This document shows, one piece after another, positions 1 through 5,664 of a DNA stretch of 7,675 bases. The notes beneath the pieces are model-generated. The model worked only from the letters and a program-made list of their open reading frames with translations, was not told the origin of the DNA and made no database searches. This DNA is from Actinomycetota bacterium (lineage in GTDB: Bacteria > Actinomycetota > Actinomycetes > JACCUZ01). The stretch lies in contig JAVEDA010000508.1 of NCBI GenBank assembly GCA_030841195.1, positions 1 through 7,675 of the forward strand. The letters run 5' to 3'. How positions within the stretch are numbered: position 1 is the first letter of the stretch; each line of letters starts with the position of its first letter. The position numbers were made by a program, and so were the translations under genes.

Positions 1-2903
1 GGCACGTCGACCAGCCGTTCGCCTCGCCGGCGCGCACCCCGCAGCTCGTCGCCGCCGACTACCTGCACAGCTACGCCGACCTCCTCCAGGTCCCCGCCAC
101 CGGCCTGACCCACATCACCGAGTCACCGGCGCAGCGCCCGGAGCCGGCCGACGTCGAGCTGCGCTACCTCGGCGAGAAGCAGCAGTTCGACACCGCTACC
201 GTGGCCTACCACCAGACCGCTCTCGGTCTGCCCGTCTGGGAGGCGGGGGTCGCCGTGCAGATGACGGTGTCGCCGTTCCGCGTCCTCAGCTCGCAGTCGA
301 CCCAGCACCCGGACGTGCACGTCGAGGCGCCCGACGACGACGCGCTGAAGCGGGCCGAGTCGCTGAGCACGACCGCACTCGCCCGGGCGCTCGGGCTGCG
401 CGACGGCACTGAAGCGGCCCGCAAGGAGCTCGAGATCGAGCGCCGCCAGTTCGTCGTCTACCAGTACGAGGCGGACAAGGTGCAGCGCGACGGGCCGCCG
501 TCGGTGATCGCCCGGGACATCCCCGCTGCGCGAGCGGCGAACGGGCGGACGAAGAAGACCGACCCCTCAGTCGAGGAGCCGCAGGGCATCGTCCAGTCGA
601 GCATGCCGTGGCTGCCGCTGCCGCCGATCCCGGACAGCATCCGCGAGGGCGAGCACTACGTCGGGCTGAAGGTCGACTTCGGGCTGCCGCTGCCAGCGTG
701 GGGTGCGCTGCACTGGACTGCGATCCTCGACGTCGACACCCTGGCGGTGCTCTACCTGCGCCCGCACGTCGACGAGGCGACCGGTCTGGTGTTCGAGGTC
801 GACCCCATCACCACCAATGGTGGCCCTGCGCCCAGCGGCACCAGTGCGACCCTGAACCCGGTCCGGGTGTCCCGTCCGCTGCTCGGGCTGAACCCGCCGG
901 TCGGCGGCACCCAGACACTCAGCGGCGACACGGTCAGCCTGGTCGACTCCGAGGCGCCGACGATCGCCGGGCCGACCGAGCCGGGTGGCAGCAACTTCGA
1001 CTTCGACGCGCGCACCAACGAGTTCTCGGCGGTCAACGCGTACGTGCACTGCGACCGGTTCTTCCGGCTCGTCGACAGCATGGGCTTCGGCCGAGCCACC
1101 TACTTCGGCGGCTCGTCCTTCCCGAGCTCGGTCGACCACCGCGGCCGGATGAACACCACCGACGGCATCGAGGTCAACGCCCACTGCGTCGGTACGTCGG
1201 GTGGTGCCGGCATCGCGCGCACCACCTTCGCGCTGGCCAACACCGCCAACACCGGCGCCCCGATCGGCATCGCCGATGACTACCGTGTGGTCCTGCACGA
1301 GCTCGCCGGGCACGGCGTGCTCTACAACCACGTCAACTCGGCCAACTTCGGCTTCGCGCACAGCGCGGGCGACAGCGTGGCCGCCATCACGTGCGACCCC
1401 GGTACCCAGGCACCGGACCGGTTCATCACGTTCCCCTGGGTGAACATCGGGCGCCGGCACGACCGGCTGCCCGGTGGCGGCTGGGGGTGGGCCGGGACGA
1501 TCGCCCGCAACCCGTTCGGCTCCAGCGACGGCGGCGGCTACAACAACGAGCAGATCCTCTCCAGCACGATGTTCCGGCTCTACCGCTCACTGGGCGGGGA
1601 CTCAGCCGACCTCAACACCCAGCGGTTCGCGGCCCGGATGGCCACCTACCTGATCCTGCGGGCGATCGGCACGTTGACGCCGTCGACGAACCCGGCCAAC
1701 GCGGCGGGCTTCGAGGCGGCGCTCGAGACCGCCGACGCGGGTGACTGGACGAGCGAGAACATCACCGGCGGCGCCTACCGCAAGGTGATCCGCTGGGCAT
1801 TCGAGAAGCAGGGCCTGTTCCAGCCGGCCGGAGCGGCGGTGCCCAACAACAACGTCGGCGCCCCGCCGGCCGTGGACGTGTACGTCGACGACGGCCGGGC
1901 GGGTGAGTACCAGTACCAGCCGGTGTTCTGGAACAACCAGAACGTGTGGAACCGGCTCGCGGCGGACGGCGGCGCGGCCCACCAGGACCCGGTCGTCAAC
2001 CGCACCAACTACGCCTACGTGCGGATCCGCAACCGTGGCACCCAGACCGCCACCGGCGTGGTGGTGAAGGCGTACCACGCCAACCCGGCGGCCGGGCTGT
2101 CCTACCCGAACGACTGGATCCCGATGACCACGGCGCAGCTCTCCGGTGCCGACGTACCCGCGAACAACAGCGGCACCATCGTGGTCGGCCCGTTCGCGTG
2201 GACCCCGCAGCACGTCGGCCACGAGTGCATGTTCATGATCGTGTCGGCCACCGGCGATGCCAGCAACGTCAACAACATCGCGGCCGGCAACTCGATCCCG
2301 GAGTGGCGGCTCGTGCCGCAGGACAACAACATCGGCCAGCGCAACGTGGCGCCGGTGCCTGGCGGCGGTACGACCGGGCTGGTCGAGGAGTTCGCCGGCC
2401 TCTCCTTCGAGGTCAAGAACCCGCTGCCGAAGCCTGCGGTCATCCAGATCGAGTCGGTGCTGCCAGGTCTGCTCGCGCAGCGCGACTGGCGACTCGACAT
2501 CACCAGCAAGGGCGGCAGCGCCTTCACCTTGCGCCCCGGCGACAGCCGCGAGGTCCTGATGAGCCTGGCCAAGGGCAAGGACTTCACCGCCGACGACGTG
2601 GAGAAGGCCGAGGACCGCTCCATCCAGGTGGCTGCCCGCGCCGACGGCATCCTGATCGGCGGCATGACCTACCAGATGGACCCGAAGCTGGTGCGCCCGC
2701 AACGCCAAGGGCCGAAGGACAACCCGGCTCCCGGCCAGCCCGGGCACGAGCACGACGAGCACTGCGGCTGCGGTGCGGACGCCAAGGCCGACGACATGGC
2801 CGAGACGCTGCTGCGCTACCTCAACCGGCGCAGCCAGCGGGTCCGCGAGGTCGAGGTCCGCAAGGTGATCCTCGAGATCGAGCTCGAGGACTGCGACGAC
2901 TAG
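1..2903 (+). CDS. Partial M36-like (fungalysin/thermolysin-type) metallopeptidase with C-terminal Ig-like modules; 5' end off the window
   Basis: The frame is open from base 3 to the TAG at 2901-2903, giving 966 residues (numbered from base 3) with no true start in the window. The GTG at 201 lies inside a conserved domain and is not the start. Residues about 50-95 look like an FTP propeptide (YHQTALGLPVWEAGV). A PepSY-like stretch follows, ending in VFEVDPITTNG near residues 260-275, as in M36 precursors. The catalytic region, about 330-610, contains NAYVHCDRFF and HELAGH (H432, E433, H437), then FAHSAGDS (H453, D457). This fits a secreted zinc peptidase, but the core is HExxxH rather than HExxH, so activity is uncertain. 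Residues about 620-773 resemble a CARDB-type Ig fold and 794-897 a second beta-rich module. The tail carries HEHDEHCGCG (915-924) and a charged helix. Secretion is inferred; any signal peptide is outside the window. The gene ends before the hairpin at 2931-2971. Confidence 0.8.
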   Translation, partial: HVDQPFASPARTPQLVAADYLHSYADLLQVPATGLTHITESPAQRPEPADVELRYLGEKQQFDTATVAYHQTALGLPVWEAGVAVQMTVSPFRVLSSQSTQHPDVHVEAPDDDALKRAESLSTTALARALGLRDGTEAARKELEIERRQFVVYQYEADKVQRDGPPSVIARDIPAARAANGRTKKTDPSVEEPQGIVQSSMPWLPLPPIPDSIREGEHYVGLKVDFGLPLPAWGALHWTAILDVDTLAVLYLRPHVDEATGLVFEVDPITTNGGPAPSGTSATLNPVRVSRPLLGLNPPVGGTQTLSGDTVSLVDSEAPTIAGPTEPGGSNFDFDARTNEFSAVNAYVHCDRFFRLVDSMGFGRATYFGGSSFPSSVDHRGRMNTTDGIEVNAHCVGTSGGAGIARTTFALANTANTGAPIGIADDYRVVLHELAGHGVLYNHVNSANFGFAHSAGDSVAAITCDPGTQAPDRFITFPWVNIGRRHDRLPGGGWGWAGTIARNPFGSSDGGGYNNEQILSSTMFRLYRSLGGDSADLNTQRFAARMATYLILRAIGTLTPSTNPANAAGFEAALETADAGDWTSENITGGAYRKVIRWAFEKQGLFQPAGAAVPNNNVGAPPAVDVYVDDGRAGEYQYQPVFWNNQNVWNRLAADGGAAHQDPVVNRTNYAYVRIRNRGTQTATGVVVKAYHANPAAGLSYPNDWIPMTTAQLSGADVPANNSGTIVVGPFAWTPQHVGHECMFMIVSATGDASNVNNIAAGNSIPEWRLVPQDNNIGQRNVAPVPGGGTTGLVEEFAGLSFEVKNPLPKPAVIQIESVLPGLLAQRDWRLDITSKGGSAFTLRPGDSREVLMSLAKGKDFTADDVEKAEDRSIQVAARADGILIGGMTYQMDPKLVRPQRQGPKDNPAPGQPGHEHDEHCGCGADAKADDMAETLLRYLNRRSQRVREVEVRKVILEIELEDCDD

Positions 2904-2930
2904 CCCCCGGGCCAGCACCGGTAGCCCGCC

Positions 2931-2971
2931 GCCGGCGCGAGAGCCTCCCCCCCCCGGACTCTCGCGCCGGC
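2931..2971 (+). terminator. Strong GC hairpin, probable terminator of the peptidase gene
   Basis: Two perfect 13-nt complementary arms (2931-2943 and 2959-2971, GCCGGCGCGAGAG and its complement) enclose a 15-nt loop containing nine consecutive Cs (2947-2955). Two further C-G pairs can form past a one-base bulge. The hairpin begins 28 bases after the peptidase stop and ends before the next gene. There is no downstream T-tract, which is common for actinobacterial hairpin terminators, so terminator function is inferred from position and stem strength. Confidence 0.7.
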
Positions 2972-3017
2972 TGCCTGGGCGCGGCCATGGCGGCAGGGCC
3001 GAGATCACGGCATCCTC

Positions 3018-3479
3018 GTGAGTGTGGAGAGCGTCTACGAGGCGGCCGGCGGCGACGCTGGCATGCACCGCCTGGCCGAGGCCTGGCACGTCCGGGTGAT
3101 GGTGGACGAGGTGGTCGGGCACGCATTCAGCCACGGCTACCACCCGCAGCACACCGAGCGGCTGGCCGCGTACTGGGCCGAGGCGCTGGGAGGACCGGCG
3201 GCGTACTCCGGGGCGTTCGGTGACGAGACACAGGTCGTGCGCATCCACAGCGGCAACGGGGTGCACGACGAGATGGACCAGCGGGCCGTCGCCTGCTTCG
3301 ACCAAGCCTTGGACGACGTCGGCGTGAGCGCGAACGAGCGGCTGCGCCAGGTGCTGCACGACTACTTCGCCTGGGCGACCAGCGCGGCCATGGCGCGCTA
3401 TCCGGACTCCCCCGACGACGTCCCCGACGGCCTGGGCATTCCGCAGTGGTCCTGGGACGGACTTTCAGGACAGGCCTAG
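3018..3479 (+). CDS. Truncated haemoglobin (group II-like), 153 aa
   Basis: The product is a small cytosolic haem protein of the 2-on-2 globin family, whose members bind O2 or NO and act in oxygen handling or NO/peroxide detoxification. Family features visible by eye are YEAAGGDAGMHRLAEAWH at the start (A/B helices), the GGP turn followed by Y at 58-63, and VVRIHSGNG with the likely proximal His F8 at H77. Against remembered M. tuberculosis trHbO, B10 would be H24 (usually Tyr), CD1 F37, and G8 A90 (usually Trp in group II), so the distal pocket looks non-standard. A C-terminal extension of about 25 residues (PDDVPDGLGIPQWSWDG) follows the globin fold. The start is GTG 3018; GTG 3024 is an alternative and no convincing ribosome binding site precedes either. 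The last 15 bases overlap the converging MFS gene. Confidence 0.85.
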   Translation: MSVESVYEAAGGDAGMHRLAEAWHVRVMVDEVVGHAFSHGYHPQHTERLAAYWAEALGGPAAYSGAFGDETQVVRIHSGNGVHDEMDQRAVACFDQALDDVGVSANERLRQVLHDYFAWATSAAMARYPDSPDDVPDGLGIPQWSWDGLSGQA

Positions 3480-4622
3480 GGCCCGGCCGCGCACCAGCGG
3501 CAGCGCGCTGAGTGCCATCGCGGCCAGCAGCAGGAACGCCACGGCCGGGTAGTCCACCAGGCCACCCACCACGACGGCCACCAGCAGCCCGCCGAGGTTG
3601 CCCGCCAGCCACAGCAGCGCCGTCGCGCTGGCCACCGAGCCGTCGGCGCGCCGCTCGCACAGGGACAGCAGCCACGGCAACGCAGTGAGCAGTGCCAGCA
3701 CCGCGAGCACGGCTCCGACCGTCGCGACGGCTGCCCCGGTGGCTACGGCAAGCAGCAGGCACCCGACGACCGCCCCGACCAAGGCCGCCCGGAGCAGCAG
3801 CACCTCGACCTCGCGGTCTTCGAGCACGGCGGCCAGCACCATCGAACCCACCGCACCGATGGCCACCGCAACGGTGATGATCGTGCCGGCACCGGACTCC
3901 GACACCCCGCGCGGCTCGAGCAGCGCCTGCAGCCAGGTCACCAGCGCGATGAACACCCCGAAGCCCAGGAACGCGAGCAGCGCGACCCGCCGCAGCACCG
4001 GGTCGGTCCACACCGCGCGCAGGGCACCGGGCTCGGTGGACTCGACCGGGGCCGGAGCCGGGGCGGAGCGCCGCACCAGCAGAAAGGCCGCTGCCGCCGC
4101 GACCGCCACCACGGCCTCACCCACCATCAGCGCGGTGAGGTGGTCGCCACCCACCGCCGCGCCCGCGCCGAGGGCCACCACCATCCCGAGGAACAGCCCG
4201 CCGGACCCGATCGCGATGCCCGTCGGCCGGGACCGTTCCGGCAGCACTGCCACGACTCCTGTGATCGCGTTGAGCACGAACGGCTGGGCCACGGCCACCA
4301 GGAGCTGCCCGGCAAGCGCCCAGCCGAACGAGTCGCCCACCAGGCGCACGACGCCCCCGACCGCGGTCAGACCGACACCCCAGCCGAGTGCGACCCCGGG
4401 GCGCCGGTCGAGGGCCAGACCAGCAGGGACCGCGAGCACGACGTACAGGAGCGGGAAGACGTTGGCCAGCCAGCCGATCGCGGTCACCGAGACGTCGTAG
4501 TGCTCGGCCGCCGCCGTGGTCACCGGCGCATAGGTGAGCCACAACAGCTGCGACGCGCCCGCCACGGCGGCATAGCAGAGCACCAGCGGCCAGCCGCCGC
4601 GAGTCGACTGCCCGGCGCCCAC
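3465..4622 (-). CDS. MFS transporter, FLVCR/SLC49-like, 385 aa
   Basis: This is an integral membrane secondary transporter. Twelve hydrophobic segments can be counted, near residues 12-32, 48-70, 76-94, 100-121, 134-156, 164-183, 212-232, 245-267, 273-291, 294-315, 328-350 and 358-376. A hydrophilic, proline-rich central loop lies at about 184-210, and an LDRRP motif after helix 2 matches the MFS motif A position. LWLTYAPVT in helix 1 and GQLLVAVAQPFVLNAI in helix 4 resemble the FLVCR branch, whose animal members move haem or choline. That is a family resemblance, not a substrate assignment; an unrelated drug or metabolite exporter is possible. The start is GTG at 4622-4620, and the next in-frame ATG codes for M147, far inside the protein. 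The start is preceded by TAGGGT six bases upstream, compatible with a leaderless message. The gene is transcribed toward the haemoglobin gene, so they are not an operon. Confidence 0.85.
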   Translation of the reverse strand: MGAGQSTRGGWPLVLCYAAVAGASQLLWLTYAPVTTAAAEHYDVSVTAIGWLANVFPLLYVVLAVPAGLALDRRPGVALGWGVGLTAVGGVVRLVGDSFGWALAGQLLVAVAQPFVLNAITGVVAVLPERSRPTGIAIGSGGLFLGMVVALGAGAAVGGDHLTALMVGEAVVAVAAAAAFLLVRRSAPAPAPVESTEPGALRAVWTDPVLRRVALLAFLGFGVFIALVTWLQALLEPRGVSESGAGTIITVAVAIGAVGSMVLAAVLEDREVEVLLLRAALVGAVVGCLLLAVATGAAVATVGAVLAVLALLTALPWLLSLCERRADGSVASATALLWLAGNLGGLLVAVVVGGLVDYPAVAFLLLAAMALSALPLVRGRALGLS

Positions 4623-4628
4623 ATCGGA

Positions 4629-4657
4629 ACCCTAGCGATGAGTCCTGCACCCGTCGG
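4629..4657 (-). promoter_or_regulatory. Candidate promoter of the MFS gene (possibly leaderless)
   Basis: Read on the minus strand, TAGGGT (4634-4629) fits the actinobacterial -10 pattern TANNNT. It is preceded, after a 17-base spacer, by CCGACG (4657-4652), a poor -35 that shares GAC with TTGACA. Six bases separate TAGGGT from the GTG start, which places transcription start at or next to the start codon. The AGGG inside the hexamer could instead be a weak ribosome binding site. This is pattern-based inference only. Confidence 0.35.
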
Positions 4658-4696
4658 CGGTCCACCACCATGCACCGGTACGACGGGTAGCGCCGG

Positions 4697-4726
4697 CCGG
4701 CTGCCGACGACACCCGGCAGCGCCGG
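4697..4726 (-). terminator. GC hairpin downstream of the Ddn-like gene, possible terminator
   Basis: CCGGCTGCCG (4697-4706) pairs with CGGCAG and GCCGG (4715-4726) around an 8-base loop, with a two-base bulge in the right arm. It lies about 50 bases past the stop of the Ddn-like gene and upstream of the co-directional MFS gene. It would separate the two minus-strand genes, consistent with the MFS gene having its own promoter. No T-tract is present. The rest of 4623-4776 shows nothing else recognisable. Confidence 0.35.
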
Positions 4727-4776
4727 ATCGCGAAGACCGTCGCGACCCTGGGCAGCTGAGGCTGGGCTCGGTCGGC

Positions 4777-5217
4777 TCAGGCAGACGTCGGAGTCAGCAC
4801 GAACACCGGGATCTCGCGCTCGGTCCGCCGCTGGTAGGCCGCGTAGTCGGGGTAGGCCGCCACGGCTCGTTCCCACCACAGCGCCTTCTCGGCGCCGCTG
4901 ACCTCGCGCGCGGTGTAGTCGCGGCGGGTCGCGCCGTCCTGCAGCTCGACGTGCGGGTTGGCGACGACGTTGTAGTACCAGACCGGGTGGCTGGGCGAGC
5001 CGCCGAGGGAGGCCACCACGGCGTACTCCTCGTCGTGCTCCACCCGCATCAGCGCGTTCTTGCGCAGCTTGCCGGACTTGGCACCGACGGTGGTCAGCAC
5101 GATCACCGGCATGCCCCGCAGCGTGTTGCCCTCGGCGCCGTTGGACCCCTCGAAGAGCTCGACCTGCCGACGGGTGCGCTCAGCGGTGCTCGGCTCGTAC
5201 TCCCCCGTCAACGGCAC
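4777..5217 (-). CDS. Deazaflavin (F420)-dependent nitroreductase-family protein, Ddn-like, 146 aa
   Basis: The product is a small split-barrel flavin/deazaflavin enzyme of the Ddn family (PF04075). Family members use reduced coenzyme F420 to reduce quinones or nitroaromatics, often at the membrane face; the substrate here cannot be read from sequence. Visible signatures are NTLRGMPVIVLTTVGAKSG (31-49) with the GxKSGKLRKNALMR phosphate-binding stretch (45-58), YAVVASLGGSP (65-75), HPVWYYNVVANPHVELQ (77-93), WWERAVAAYPDY (114-125) and IPVFVLTP at the end. The length is typical of the family. GTG 5217 is chosen over ATG 5253 because GAGGAGGA lies immediately upstream (minus strand, about 4-5 bases spacing) and family members commonly begin MPLxGEYEPS. 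A TAGCGT at 5257-5252 could be the -10 box. It diverges from the small membrane ORF. Confidence 0.9.
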   Translation of the reverse strand: MPLTGEYEPSTAERTRRQVELFEGSNGAEGNTLRGMPVIVLTTVGAKSGKLRKNALMRVEHDEEYAVVASLGGSPSHPVWYYNVVANPHVELQDGATRRDYTAREVSGAEKALWWERAVAAYPDYAAYQRRTEREIPVFVLTPTSA

Positions 5218-5228
5218 GGGTCCTCCTC
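5218..5228 (-). promoter_or_regulatory. Ribosome binding site fixing the Ddn-like start
   Basis: On the minus strand the sequence reads GAGGAGGACCC directly before the GTG at 5217-5215. GGAGG is a near-perfect anti-Shine-Dalgarno match, four to five bases from the GTG. The longer ATG start at 5253 would place this site inside the coding region and add 12 non-conserved residues. Confidence 0.75.
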
Positions 5229-5334
5229 GCAGTCGTGGACCAACGCCTTCCACGCTAGCTCGCGAGGATCACGACCGCCGACCACGCCCGACAACCCGTT
5301 CGGCACCGGTCTGCCGACCTCGGCGCCGTTCACC

Positions 5335-5484
5335 GTGGAGGGCGAGATCGACCGCGACGTCGCGCTGCTGAGAGGGGCCAGGCGGGTCGGTGGCTGGCGG
5401 GCCTGGGTCGTCTACTTCTTCTACGGGCTGGCAATGATCGCTGTGCTGTGGACCGTCATCGCGACCGCGCTGCACGTCTTCTGA
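5335..5484 (+). CDS. Small single-pass membrane protein, hypothetical; true N-terminus probably further upstream
   Basis: No family is recognised. The frame ending at TGA 5482-5484 encodes a hydrophilic N-part (EGEIDRDVALLRGARRVGGW) and then one strong membrane helix (AWVVYFFYGLAMIAVLWTVI), ending IATALHVF. Positive residues (RGARR, WR) just before the helix suggest a cytoplasmic N-terminus. The nearest standard start is GTG 5335 (49 residues), which has no ribosome binding site. Protein-like sequence continues upstream in frame as TTPDNPFGTGLPTSAPFT, and GAGGA at 5264-5268 lies nine bases before codon 5278, which is CCG, not ATG or GTG. A 68-codon product from 5278 looks natural but would need an abnormal start. 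GC-rich third positions support coding. The gene is divergent from the Ddn-like gene and is followed by the long palindrome. It could be a recently damaged gene. Confidence 0.5.
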   Translation: MEGEIDRDVALLRGARRVGGWRAWVVYFFYGLAMIAVLWTVIATALHVF

Positions 5485-5539
5485 GCCGGCCACGCCGGGG
5501 GCTCGCGCGGCCAGACCGCCGGTCTCCCCGGCGTACCAG

Positions 5540-5623
5540 CTCAAGATCGTTCGCGACGTTTGTGAGCAACACGCCGTCGTCGGACACGGCGTGTTGTGAC
5601 CGAACGTCGCGAACGATCTTGAG
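5540..5623. repeat. 84-bp long palindrome (inverted repeat), REP/MITE-like candidate
   Basis: The outer arms are 21 bases and perfectly complementary (5540-5560 with 5603-5623, outer end CTCAAGATCGTTCGCGACG). Next comes a 6-base non-pairing internal loop (TGTGAG, 5561-5566; TGACCG, 5597-5602). The inner arms are 11 perfect base pairs (5567-5577 with 5586-5596, CAACACGCCGT), around an 8-base apical loop (5578-5585). It sits between two converging genes. It could act as a bidirectional terminator, but 32 exact pairs with a symmetric internal loop is far more than a terminator needs. That suggests an interspersed palindromic repeat or a remnant of a small mobile element. No target-site duplication is obvious. 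Confidence 0.85.
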
Positions 5624-5664
5624 AACCCGGCGCGCGGCGAACCAGCTGTCCTGACCAGGGACAA

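Noticed and set aside
201..203. GTG 201 as the start of the peptidase
   Set aside because: The frame is open to the left window edge and the codon falls inside the conserved FTP-like motif, with matching propeptide sequence upstream of it.
567..1460. 297-codon minus-strand frame opposite the peptidase
   Set aside because: It is a mirror frame of GC-rich coding sequence with no domain signature and no ribosome binding site considered convincing.
1602..3359. 585-codon open frame on the minus strand
   Set aside because: It lies antisense to the peptidase and haemoglobin genes, is rich in R/A/V/H/D typical of GC-rich shadow frames, crosses the terminator hairpin and shows no family motif.
3127..4011. 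294-codon minus-strand frame in another register of the MFS gene
   Set aside because: It is an R/G/A-rich out-of-frame shadow of the transporter and has no membrane segments or motifs of its own.
5448..5654. Short frames reading through the 84-bp palindrome on both strands with the shared string RSFATF
   Set aside because: The similarity arises because the two arms are inverted copies of the same DNA; it is not evidence of a protein repeat.
5647..5663. Small hairpin TGTCC/GGACA just after the FAD oxidase stop codon
   Set aside because: It has only five base pairs with a 7-base loop and no T-tract, too weak to call a terminator by itself.
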